Source: CAYXXN01 sp964469055 (GTDB lineage Bacteria > Acidobacteriota > Thermoanaerobaculia > Multivoradales > JAHEKO01). Taken from it: a DNA stretch of 14,567 nucleotides. The DNA lies in contig CAYXXN010000064.1 of the NCBI GenBank assembly GCA_964469055.1, positions 1 through 14,567 of the forward strand, given 5' to 3'. This document shows, piece after piece, positions 1 through 6,613 of this stretch (positions are counted from its first letter, which is position 1; each line of letters begins with the position of its first letter). The notes under the pieces were generated by a model. It saw only the letters and a list, made by a program, of their open reading frames with translations. It searched no databases and had not been told where the DNA came from. The translations under genes were made by a program, and so were the position numbers.

Positions 1-7
1 GTGCAGC

Positions 8-3000
8 TCATCGCCGGTCTGGCGGCGGCAGCTCCCTCCCCGGCGTCCAGGGCGCCCCGGCAGCTTCGAGCGCCTGCTCGATCGCCGGGATCTCGGTGTC
101 GAGGAGGCGGCGGAGGTCGGCGGAGACCGTCGCGTACTCGCTCTCGGCGATCTCCAGGTTGCGCCGGTGGGTGGTGGTGGGACCGGAGCGGGTGCCCCAG
201 CTGCCGTAACTGATCTGGTAGAGCCGGCCCATGACCGAAGGCGCGGTGGGCTCCGAGAGGGCGCCGCGCACGGGGTCACCGGACAAGCGCTCGCGCACTG
301 CGTAGAGGTCCCGCGCCAGGCCGCGGATGCGCTGCCGCAGCTCGGCGGAGGCCCCGGGGGCCGCCAGGGCCGCCCGCTCGAAATAGTCGAGCTTCTCCTC
401 GGCGCGGTCGAGCTCGGCGGCCGCTCCCTGGCCGAGGCGCAGGAGCTCGGCCGTGCGACGCGTGAAGGCCTGAGTCTGCGCGAAGTCGGCTGGCGGCAGG
501 GTCCAGTTCTCGAGCGGCACGAGTTCGACCTCCTGCGGCTCACCGAGAAGGGTCGCCGCGCCCTCGACGACGCGCTCCAGGCGCACCCGATAGCGCCCGG
601 GCGCGGCCAGCGGGCCCTGCGGCGGCCCGGCCCACGGCGGCAAGGGGCCCGGCTCCTCGAGCGAGATCGGATCCGGCGGTGGGAGGCGCAGATCCCAGGC
701 CACCCGGTGGAAGCCGGTCTCCCCTGGGGCCTCCAGCCGGCGCACGACGTTGCCGTCGAGGTCGGCGATGGCGAGCAGGAGCTGGGGCGCGGTCTCCACC
801 CGCTCGGCGCGCAGTGCCTCCCAGCCGGGGAACGGCGTGTCCTCGCCCTTCTCGCGCAGCTCTTTTTCCCGCTCGCGGCGGCGCTCCTTGGTGCTCTTCG
901 TCTCCTCCTTCAGATAGTAGGTGAAGACGGCTCCGAACGGCGGGTTGGGAGCGAGGAAGTAGTCGCTCCCCTGGTAGCCCCGGTCGCGTACGTTGAGATC
1001 GATCGCCGGCACGTACCAGAGCGCCGGACGAGGGGGGAAGAGGATCGCGCCCCGTTCGAGCAAGTCGGCAGAGGCCTCACGCAAGGGCGAGACGTCGTCC
1101 AGCACGAAGAAGCCGCGGCCGAAGCTCGCGGCCACCAGGTCGCCGGCGCGACGCTGCAGCTCGAGGTCGCGAATCGCGATCGTGGGCATCCCTCCCTCGA
1201 GCTCGATCCAGCGCTTGCCGTCCAGAGTGAAGAAGACCCCGAACTCGGTGCCGAGGTAGAGAAGGCCAGGGCGCGCGTGGTCCTCGACGATGGCCCAGGG
1301 CAGATGGCGGTCGGGCAGGTCGCCCCGGATCGAGGTCCAGGTGCGGCCGCGGTCCGCGCTCTTGACGAGGCGCGGGGTGAAATCGCCGCGCTTGTGGTCG
1401 TCGAGCACGGCGTAGATGGTGTCCGGATCGTGCGGCGAGGCCTCCAGGTCGTTGACGAAAGCGAGGTCGGGCACACCGGGGAGCGGCCCGCTCTGCCGCC
1501 AGGTGGCGCCGCCGTCCTCACTCACCTGGATCAGGCCGTCGTCGGTGCCGGCGTAGAGCAGGCCCTCGGCCAGCGGCGACTCGGAGATCGCCGAGATCGT
1601 CCCGTACCAGGACATGGCGCTGTTGTCGTAGAGGTCGTCGACGCTCCACACCCGGCCCGCGAGCTCGAGCTCGTAGCGATTGCGACCACGCGTGAGGTCG
1701 TTCGACATCGCCCGCCAGGAGTCGCCGCGGTCGTCGCTCCGCCACAGCCGCTGCGAGGCGAAGTAGAGCCGCGCCGGCGCATGCGGCGAAACGAGCAGGG
1801 GCGAGTCCCAATTCCAGCGCTCCGGCGCCTCGCCCGGCGCCGGCTGCGGCTGGATGTCGAGCTGCTCGCCCGTCCGGCGGTCCCAGCGCGCCAGCGTGCC
1901 GACCTGGATCGTCACGTAGACGACGTCGGGGTTCTCCGGATCGACGGCGCACGCGTAGCCGTCGGCGCCGAAGGCGAAGCGCCAGTCGCTGTTGGCGACC
2001 CCGTGCACGTCGAGCGTCGCCGCCGGCCCGTAGAGCGTGCCGTTGTCCTGCGTGCCGCCGACCACGTGGTAGATCGGCTGGTCGTCGTCGAGGGCCAACT
2101 TGTAGAGCTGCGTCAGGGGCAGGTTGGCGGCGAAGCGCCAGGTCGCGCCGTGGTCCAAGGTCTCGTAGAGGCCGCCATCGCTGCCGGCGATCAGGTGCTC
2201 CTCGTCCTTAGGGTCGATCCACAGGGCGTGGTTGTCGCTGTGTTTGTCCGGCTCCCCCAGCTCAGCGAAGGTCTTGCCGCCGTCCTCGGTCGCGTGCAGC
2301 CAGACGTCCATCTGGTAGACGCGGTCGCGGTGGTGGGGCGAGGCCACGATCTCCTGGTAGTAGTGCGGGCCGGTGCCGTTCGAGACGTACGAGCTCCTCT
2401 TCTCCCAGCTCTCGCCGGCGTCCGTCGAGCGGTAGAAGCCACGCTCGTCCTCGCTGGCCTCGATCGTCGCGTAGACCACATCGGGGTCGACGGGCGAGAC
2501 GGCGAGGCCGATCTTCCCCATGTCGCCTTCCGGCAGGCCGCGGGTGAGCTCGCGCCAGGTAGCGCCGCCGTCGGTCGACTTGTGGATCCCCGACTCGGGA
2601 CCGCCCGCCAGCAGCGACCAGACGTGCCGCCGCCGCTGGTAGGCGGCGGCAAAGAGGACGTCGGGGTTCCTGGGGTCGAACTCGAGATCGGTGGCGCCCG
2701 TGTTCTCGCTCACCGAGAGCACCTGCTGCCAGCTCGCACCGCCGTCCACCGTCTTGTAGACACCGCGCTCGCCTCCCGCCGCCCACAGCGGCCCCTCCGC
2801 CGCCACGTAGACCACCTCGGGATCCCTCGGATCGACGAGGATCCGGCTGATGTGCTCGGACTTGCCGAGGCCCACATTCGTCCAGCTCGCGCCGCCGTCG
2901 CGGCTCTTGTACAGACCATCACCGAAGCCGACGTGTCGGCCGGACACGTTCTCGCCCGTTCCCACCCAGATCTGTTCCGGATTCATGGGGTCAATGGCGA

Positions 3001-3295
3001 GACTGCCGATCGAGTACGAGCCTTGGTCGTCGAAGACCGGCGTCCAGGTCGTGCCGGCGTTCTCCGTCTTCCACACCCCGCCGGAACCGGCCGCGACGTA
3101 CCAGGTCGAGGAGTCCATCGGATGGACGGCGATGTCGGCGATCCGGCCAGAGGCGATGCCCGGTCCCAGGGCGCGCCAGGCGAGCCCAGCGAAGGTGCTC
3201 GCGGTGAGTCGATCGCCAGGCTCATCGACAGCAGCGAGGACGGCTGGACAGAAAGACAGGAACAGCACGAGTAGGAAGACGTGTCGAGTACGCAT
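8..3295 (-). CDS. Secreted VPS10/BNR-repeat (sortilin-like) beta-propeller protein
   Basis: Encodes 1,095 residues. The reading frame is open upstream to 3451, but I place the start at the ATG at 3295: a Shine-Dalgarno GGGAG (3301-3305) lies 5 nt upstream and a classic signal peptide follows at once (MRTRHVFLLVLFLSFCPAVLA). The first two thirds carry about ten Asp-box/BNR motifs of the S-x-D-G-G-x-T-W type, for example KSRDGGASW (~130), KTVDGGASW (~181), KSTDGGATW (~239) and RSTDAGESW (~289). These are the blade-turn signatures of sialidase, GH74 and VPS10 propellers. Residues ~796-819 are a highly charged Lys/Arg/Glu stretch. After it comes a GNVVRRLEAPGETGFHRVAWDL-like segment resembling a FlgD-type Ig fold, then a helical C-terminus. 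The architecture matches the 1,000-1,100-residue 'VPS10 domain / BNR glycosyl hydrolase' proteins common in Acidobacteriota, Gemmatimonadota and Bacteroidota. Their substrate is unknown; glycan binding or hydrolysis is possible but unproven. The protein is probably periplasmic or extracellular. Confidence 0.9.
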   Translation of the reverse strand: MRTRHVFLLVLFLSFCPAVLAAVDEPGDRLTASTFAGLAWRALGPGIASGRIADIAVHPMDSSTWYVAAGSGGVWKTENAGTTWTPVFDDQGSYSIGSLAIDPMNPEQIWVGTGENVSGRHVGFGDGLYKSRDGGASWTNVGLGKSEHISRILVDPRDPEVVYVAAEGPLWAAGGERGVYKTVDGGASWQQVLSVSENTGATDLEFDPRNPDVLFAAAYQRRRHVWSLLAGGPESGIHKSTDGGATWRELTRGLPEGDMGKIGLAVSPVDPDVVYATIEASEDERGFYRSTDAGESWEKRSSYVSNGTGPHYYQEIVASPHHRDRVYQMDVWLHATEDGGKTFAELGEPDKHSDNHALWIDPKDEEHLIAGSDGGLYETLDHGATWRFAANLPLTQLYKLALDDDQPIYHVVGGTQDNGTLYGPAATLDVHGVANSDWRFAFGADGYACAVDPENPDVVYVTIQVGTLARWDRRTGEQLDIQPQPAPGEAPERWNWDSPLLVSPHAPARLYFASQRLWRSDDRGDSWRAMSNDLTRGRNRYELELAGRVWSVDDLYDNSAMSWYGTISAISESPLAEGLLYAGTDDGLIQVSEDGGATWRQSGPLPGVPDLAFVNDLEASPHDPDTIYAVLDDHKRGDFTPRLVKSADRGRTWTSIRGDLPDRHLPWAIVEDHARPGLLYLGTEFGVFFTLDGKRWIELEGGMPTIAIRDLELQRRAGDLVAASFGRGFFVLDDVSPLREASADLLERGAILFPPRPALWYVPAIDLNVRDRGYQGSDYFLAPNPPFGAVFTYYLKEETKSTKERRREREKELREKGEDTPFPGWEALRAERVETAPQLLLAIADLDGNVVRRLEAPGETGFHRVAWDLRLPPPDPISLEEPGPLPPWAGPPQGPLAAPGRYRVRLERVVEGAATLLGEPQEVELVPLENWTLPPADFAQTQAFTRRTAELLRLGQGAAAELDRAEEKLDYFERAALAAPGASAELRQRIRGLARDLYAVRERLSGDPVRGALSEPTAPSVMGRLYQISYGSWGTRSGPTTTHRRNLEIAESEYATVSADLRRLLDTEIPAIEQALEAAGAPWTPGRELPPPDRR

Positions 3296-3338
3296 CCGAT
3301 CTCCCGCGAAGATACCGGCCGGTCGAGACTGGGCCCGG

Positions 3339-3347
3339 ATTATCGCA
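3339..3347 (-). promoter_or_regulatory. Extended -10 promoter element for the BNR/VPS10 gene
   Basis: On the minus strand 3347-3339 reads TGCGATAAT, a good extended -10 box (GATAAT hexamer). It would start transcription near 3332, giving a leader of about 37 nt that contains the GGGAG ribosome site. No convincing -35 is visible. A perfect 10-bp palindrome, ACCGGCCGGT (3314-3323), lies inside the predicted leader and could be an operator or chance GC symmetry. Confidence 0.45.
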
Positions 3348-3365
3348 GGGACGCGACCTGCCACC

Positions 3366-3393
3366 CGGCGGGCCGTGCTACCGTAGCCCGCCG
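3366..3393 (+). promoter_or_regulatory. Inverted repeat around a TGCTAnnnT -10-like box before the 3393 gene
   Basis: CGGCGGGC (3366-3373) and GCCCGCCG (3386-3393) form a perfect 8-bp inverted repeat with a 12-nt loop. The loop holds TGCTACCGT (3376-3384), a -10-like element. The hexamer ends 8 nt before the GTG at 3393, and the right arm touches the first base of that GTG, so a transcript from here would be leaderless or nearly so. Nothing resembling a Shine-Dalgarno precedes this start, which fits. The repeat could be an operator for the divergent pair 3295/3393. This is inferred from sequence symmetry only. Confidence 0.4.
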
Positions 3394-3758
3394 TGTCGAC
3401 GCTGGCCTTCGAGATCTTCTGGGCGTGGTTGAAGCAGCACCCCAACTGCATCGTTCGGGCGGGGACGCCGGAGACGGTGCTCTACGACGACGAGGCGCTC
3501 CATTGGTACATCGGCGAGGAGGGCACCGAGTTCCTCGTCCAGTCCATCCGCGGCAAGCAGCTCGTGGGCGAGATCGTCGTCGACCCGGAGGAGGTCGCCT
3601 ACATCGAGGCGCTGGGCGAGGAGCGCCAGGGCGAGCACGTCTTCGAGGCGATCAGCGAGACCGAGAACGAACGCGTGGCCGCGTACTACTTCGTCCTCTC
3701 CCACGGCCTGGCCGACGACGAGCCAGCGGCCGCCGCCCACGGCCCCGCCGTACACTGA
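3393..3758 (+). CDS. Uncharacterised small acidic protein (121 aa)
   Basis: I do not recognise this family. The GTG start at 3393 gives 121 residues, without a signal peptide or membrane segment, so a cytoplasmic location is likely. The body (residues ~1-105) looks like a folded alpha/beta protein. It has an aromatic N-terminal segment (FEIFWAWLKQHPN), a central LHWYIGEEGTEFLVQ patch, a beta-like stretch (QLVGEIVVDPEEVAYIEAL) and a conserved-looking AAYYFVLSHGL near the end. The last ~15 residues are Ala/Pro-rich and probably disordered. Amino-acid composition and GC3 agree with the neighbouring genes, supporting real coding. It diverges from the BNR gene with 97 bp between them and precedes the M14 peptidase by 19 bp on the same strand, so the two may be co-transcribed. 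The start is the weakest part of the call because there is no Shine-Dalgarno. Confidence 0.75.
   Translation: MSTLAFEIFWAWLKQHPNCIVRAGTPETVLYDDEALHWYIGEEGTEFLVQSIRGKQLVGEIVVDPEEVAYIEALGEERQGEHVFEAISETENERVAAYYFVLSHGLADDEPAAAAHGPAVH
3751..3756 (+). promoter_or_regulatory. Possible -10 box (TACACT) before the M14 peptidase
   Basis: TACACT sits in the last codons of the 3393 gene, 21 nt before the GTG at 3778. It matches the TAnnnT pattern seen before several other starts in this window. It would give the peptidase its own short-leader transcript. No -35 is evident, and read-through from the upstream gene is equally plausible. Confidence 0.25.
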
Positions 3759-3777
3759 CCTAGCGGCCGCTGAGCTC

Positions 3778-5535
3778 GTGCGCACCCTCGCCGGCCTGCT
3801 GTGTCTCGGTGCGCTGGTCACGGCACCGGCGGCGCTCGGCGCCTCGCCGCTGCCGCCGGGCCACACCCTCGAGGCGGTGTTCTACGACACCCAGGAGCGC
3901 CTCAACGTTTTGGGTGCGGAGTACGACGTTTGGACCGTGGTGCGCGAGCTGGGCTTTGCGGTCGTGCTGGTGTCGGCCGAGGAGCGCGAGGAGCTCGTCG
4001 CCGCCGGCTACCGCCTGCGCCCCGCCTCCGAGCTGGGCGCGGAGCCCCCTCACCTGCGAGCCCCGCTCTCGCACGAGTTCCACTTCTACGACGACTTCTA
4101 CCCCAACACCCTGGGGCGTTACGTCGAGACCTCGCTCACCGATCTCGCGGCGGCCTACCCGCAGCTCACCCAGCTCCACGACCTGGGCGACGCCTGGGAG
4201 GGGACCCAGGGCGGATACGACCGTGCGCTCCTCGCCCTGCGGGTCACCAACGAGGATCCCGCGTTCGGCCCGATCGCCGACAAGCCGGTCTTCTTCCTGT
4301 TCGCGACCATCCACGCCCGCGAGGTGGCCGTGCCGGAGTTGGCGCTGCGCTACGCCCACACGCTCCTCGACGGCTTCGGCGGCGAGGGCGGCTACGGCGT
4401 CGACCCCGTCGTCACCTGGCTCGTCGACCGCCACGTGGCCTACATCCTGGTGATGCAGAATCCCGACGGCCACGTCGTCAACGAGCAGGACACCGGCGCC
4501 TTCCGGCGCAAGAACACGGACGACGACGACGGCTGCGGCTTCCCAGGCGCCGAAGGTGTGGATCTCAACCGCAACCACAGCTTCATGTGGTCCTGCTGCG
4601 GCGGCTCCTCGTTCGACCCGTGCGCCGAGACCTACCACGGCCCCGCTCGCGCCTCGGAGCCCGAGACGCAGGCCTTCCAGGCGTTCTTCGCCACCGTGGT
4701 CGACGACGCCAACGGCCCCAACGGCGACGACCAGCTCCCGGGCCGAGCACCGCTCGACACCCCCGGTCTCTTCATCTCCCTCCACTCGTACTCGGACCTC
4801 GTCCTCTGGCCGTGGGCCTTCGACGAGACCAACCCGGCGCCCAACGGCGCACAGCTCGAGAAGATCGGCCGCAAGCTCGGGTGGTGGACGGGCTTCGACC
4901 CGACGGGCGAGATCGGCTACCTCGCCGACGGCGCCACCGACGATTGGACGTACGGGAGGTTCGGGCTGGCGTCGTTCACCTATGAGGTGGGTCCACCCTT
5001 CGGCACCTGCGCTGGGTTCTTTCCGCCCTACGGCTGTCTCGACGGCACTGGCGGTCGTGCCTTCTGGCAGGAGACCCGGCCGTCGTTCCTCTACGCGCAC
5101 GCCATCGCGCCGGCGCCGTACCAGCTCGCCTACGGTCCGGACACGTTCGGCGCCGCCGCGACGCCGGACACGATCGAGCCCGGCGATCCCGTCACCTTGA
5201 CGGCGGAGGTCGCCGACCGCCGCGGTCCGGGCGAGCCACTGGTGGCGATCGCCGGCGCCGAGGCCTTCGTGGACGCGCTCGGTCCCGCCGGCTCGGGGCT
5301 CCCGCTCGCGGCCCTCGACGGCGCCTACGACGAGACCGCCGAGGAGGTGACGGGGGCGTTCGACGAGACCGCCGGGCTCGACGGCGGCAGCCACCTCGTC
5401 CTCGTGCGCGGCGTCAACGCCGACGGCGCCTGGGGGCCCCTGACGGCCACCTGGCTCACCGTCGAGGGTCCGATCTTCCAGGACGGCTTCGAGTCGGGCG
5501 ACACCAGCGCCTGGGACGCGACGGTCGGGGACTGA
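3778..5535 (+). CDS. Secreted M14 zinc carboxypeptidase with C-terminal DGFESGDTSAW motif
   Basis: A 585-residue metallo-carboxypeptidase that would remove C-terminal residues from peptides outside the cytoplasm. The GTG at 3778 is chosen because a signal peptide begins there (MRTLAGLLCLGALVTAPAALG). Residues ~22-115 look like a pro-region. The M14 domain spans ~118-445 with all key residues: zinc ligands H179 and E182 (HARE) and H336 (LHSYS); substrate-binding N264/R265 (DLNRN) and the FRRKN segment at 242-246; and general base E403 in TYEVG. It also has the CCGGSSFDPC and YHGP...SEPE segments familiar from bacterial M14 enzymes. An Ig-like module (~450-560) follows, then the motif at 569-579 and the chain end. 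It is a paralogue of the 10286-12715 product. The 3' end is 10 bp from the convergent ABC permease gene, with no hairpin between them. Substrate preference cannot be read from the sequence. Confidence 0.93.
   Translation: MRTLAGLLCLGALVTAPAALGASPLPPGHTLEAVFYDTQERLNVLGAEYDVWTVVRELGFAVVLVSAEEREELVAAGYRLRPASELGAEPPHLRAPLSHEFHFYDDFYPNTLGRYVETSLTDLAAAYPQLTQLHDLGDAWEGTQGGYDRALLALRVTNEDPAFGPIADKPVFFLFATIHAREVAVPELALRYAHTLLDGFGGEGGYGVDPVVTWLVDRHVAYILVMQNPDGHVVNEQDTGAFRRKNTDDDDGCGFPGAEGVDLNRNHSFMWSCCGGSSFDPCAETYHGPARASEPETQAFQAFFATVVDDANGPNGDDQLPGRAPLDTPGLFISLHSYSDLVLWPWAFDETNPAPNGAQLEKIGRKLGWWTGFDPTGEIGYLADGATDDWTYGRFGLASFTYEVGPPFGTCAGFFPPYGCLDGTGGRAFWQETRPSFLYAHAIAPAPYQLAYGPDTFGAAATPDTIEPGDPVTLTAEVADRRGPGEPLVAIAGAEAFVDALGPAGSGLPLAALDGAYDETAEEVTGAFDETAGLDGGSHLVLVRGVNADGAWGPLTATWLTVEGPIFQDGFESGDTSAWDATVGD
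5482..5514 (+). other. C-terminal DGFESGDTSAW motif of the first M14 peptidase
   Basis: Encodes residues 569-579, DGFESGDTSAW, six residues before the stop. The same 11 residues end the second M14 protein (10307-10339) but with different codons (TCG versus AGC for Ser, GAC versus GAT, ACC versus ACG), so the conservation is at protein level. It could be a sorting or anchoring tag, or the remnant of a jelly-roll domain's first strand. Confidence 0.6.
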
Positions 5536-5545
5536 GCGCGGCCCG

Positions 5546-6613
5546 CTACTGCCAGCGGAAGAGCTTCAAGGCCAGGGCGAAGCAGCCCAAGCCCCAAGCC
5601 GCGAGGACGCCGAGCTGCGGGGCCACGGCGACGAGCGCAGCGCCCTCGTTCATCACCGCCCGCAGGGCGTCGTTGAGCGCCGTCAGGGGCAGCGCGCGGA
5701 TCGCCGGCTGCAGCCACTCGGGGAAGCGGGCATAGGAGAAGAAGCTGCCCGAGAGCACCCACATCGGCAGCATCACGAAATTCATCCAGCCGGAAGCGAC
5801 CTCGATCGAGGTGGGCCGCGCCGCCACCAGGAGCGCGATGCCGGCGAAGGCCGCACCGCCCACCACGGCGACGAGGAGCAGGTCGAGCAGCGACCCGCGC
5901 ACCCCGACCCCGAAGACGGCGGCGCCGAAGCCGACCAGGGCCACGACTTCGAGGAAGAGGAAGGCGAGGCGCGACAGCATCGTCGCCAGCAGGTAGTGCG
6001 AGCGCCGCATCGGCGAGGCGGCGAGGCGCTTCAACATCCTGCGGCTGCGCGACATCACTAGCGAGAAGCCGATGCCCCACATGCTGCTGCCCATGAGATT
6101 CAAGCCGATCAGTCCGGGCAGCAGGAAGTCGACGTAGCGGGCGCCGGGCTCGGTGACTAGGGATTCCTCGACCGCCGCCGGATCGCTCCGCCCGAGCGCC
6201 CGCTGCAGAGCGTCGTCGACTGCCAGGCGCAGGGCGCTGCTCTGTGGGCGCATCGGGTCGAAGCGGTACAGGTAACGCGGCGCGCCGCTCTCGTTCGGCT
6301 CGACCGCGACGACCAGATCCACCTTGCCGACGCGCAGCGCCTCGGCGGCTTCGCCAGCCGGCAGCAGAGAGGCGGTGACGCCGTCGGTTGCCGCCAACCG
6401 CGCCTGCGCCTCGGCCGCCGCGGCGCCGCCCTCCACCACCGCTACCCGCCCATCCTCCGGCGGCCGGTTGCGAAACGCCACTCCGAGCGCCACGGCGAGC
6501 AGCACCGGAAAGGCGAACACCCAGAAGATCGCTCCCGGCTCGCGCGCGAAGGCGAGGAGCCGCATCCGCGTGAGCTCGAAGAGCGGCGGGCCGGGGCGCG
6601 TCTCAGCCTTCAC
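5546..6613 (-). CDS. ABC-2 type transporter permease
   Basis: A 355-residue membrane subunit of an ABC exporter. It has six likely transmembrane segments: ~29-47, 161-186, 209-236, 241-264, 275-295 and 327-350. A large extracytoplasmic loop (~48-160) lies between the first two, as in the YhhJ/DrrB-like ABC-2 family. The segment FPEWLQPAIRALPLTALNDALR (~297-318) is the family's characteristic amphipathic motif before the last helix. Translation begins at GTG 6613, which overlaps the last 11 nt of the ATPase gene, so the two are almost certainly translationally coupled and form one transporter. The exported substrate is unknown. Members of this family move drugs, polyketides, lipids or proteins, and no neighbouring biosynthetic gene narrows the choice. 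Confidence 0.92.
   Translation of the reverse strand: MKAETRPGPPLFELTRMRLLAFAREPGAIFWVFAFPVLLAVALGVAFRNRPPEDGRVAVVEGGAAAAEAQARLAATDGVTASLLPAGEAAEALRVGKVDLVVAVEPNESGAPRYLYRFDPMRPQSSALRLAVDDALQRALGRSDPAAVEESLVTEPGARYVDFLLPGLIGLNLMGSSMWGIGFSLVMSRSRRMLKRLAASPMRRSHYLLATMLSRLAFLFLEVVALVGFGAAVFGVGVRGSLLDLLLVAVVGGAAFAGIALLVAARPTSIEVASGWMNFVMLPMWVLSGSFFSYARFPEWLQPAIRALPLTALNDALRAVMNEGAALVAVAPQLGVLAAWGLGCFALALKLFRWQ

Noticed and set aside
1..213. A 70-codon plus-strand open frame at the left edge
   Set aside because: It lies opposite the C-terminal coding region of the BNR/VPS10 gene and is Arg/Gly/Ser-rich low-complexity sequence.
167..3274. A 1,035-codon open frame on the plus strand opposite the BNR/VPS10 gene
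   Set aside because: Its translation is a low-complexity Arg/Ala/Gly/Val/Asp mixture without domains; it is open because GC-rich third positions of the real minus-strand gene remove stop codons. The minus frame has a signal peptide and repeated Asp-box motifs.
3296..3451. Upstream extension of the BNR/VPS10 protein to an ATG at 3451
   Set aside because: It would bury the signal peptide 52 residues inside the protein, overlap the divergent 3393 gene and cover the promoter; the ATG at 3295 has a ribosome site and starts the signal peptide.
3760..5394. A 544-codon minus-strand open frame opposite the first M14 peptidase
   Set aside because: Same GC effect; no recognisable motif, while the plus frame holds a complete M14 active site.
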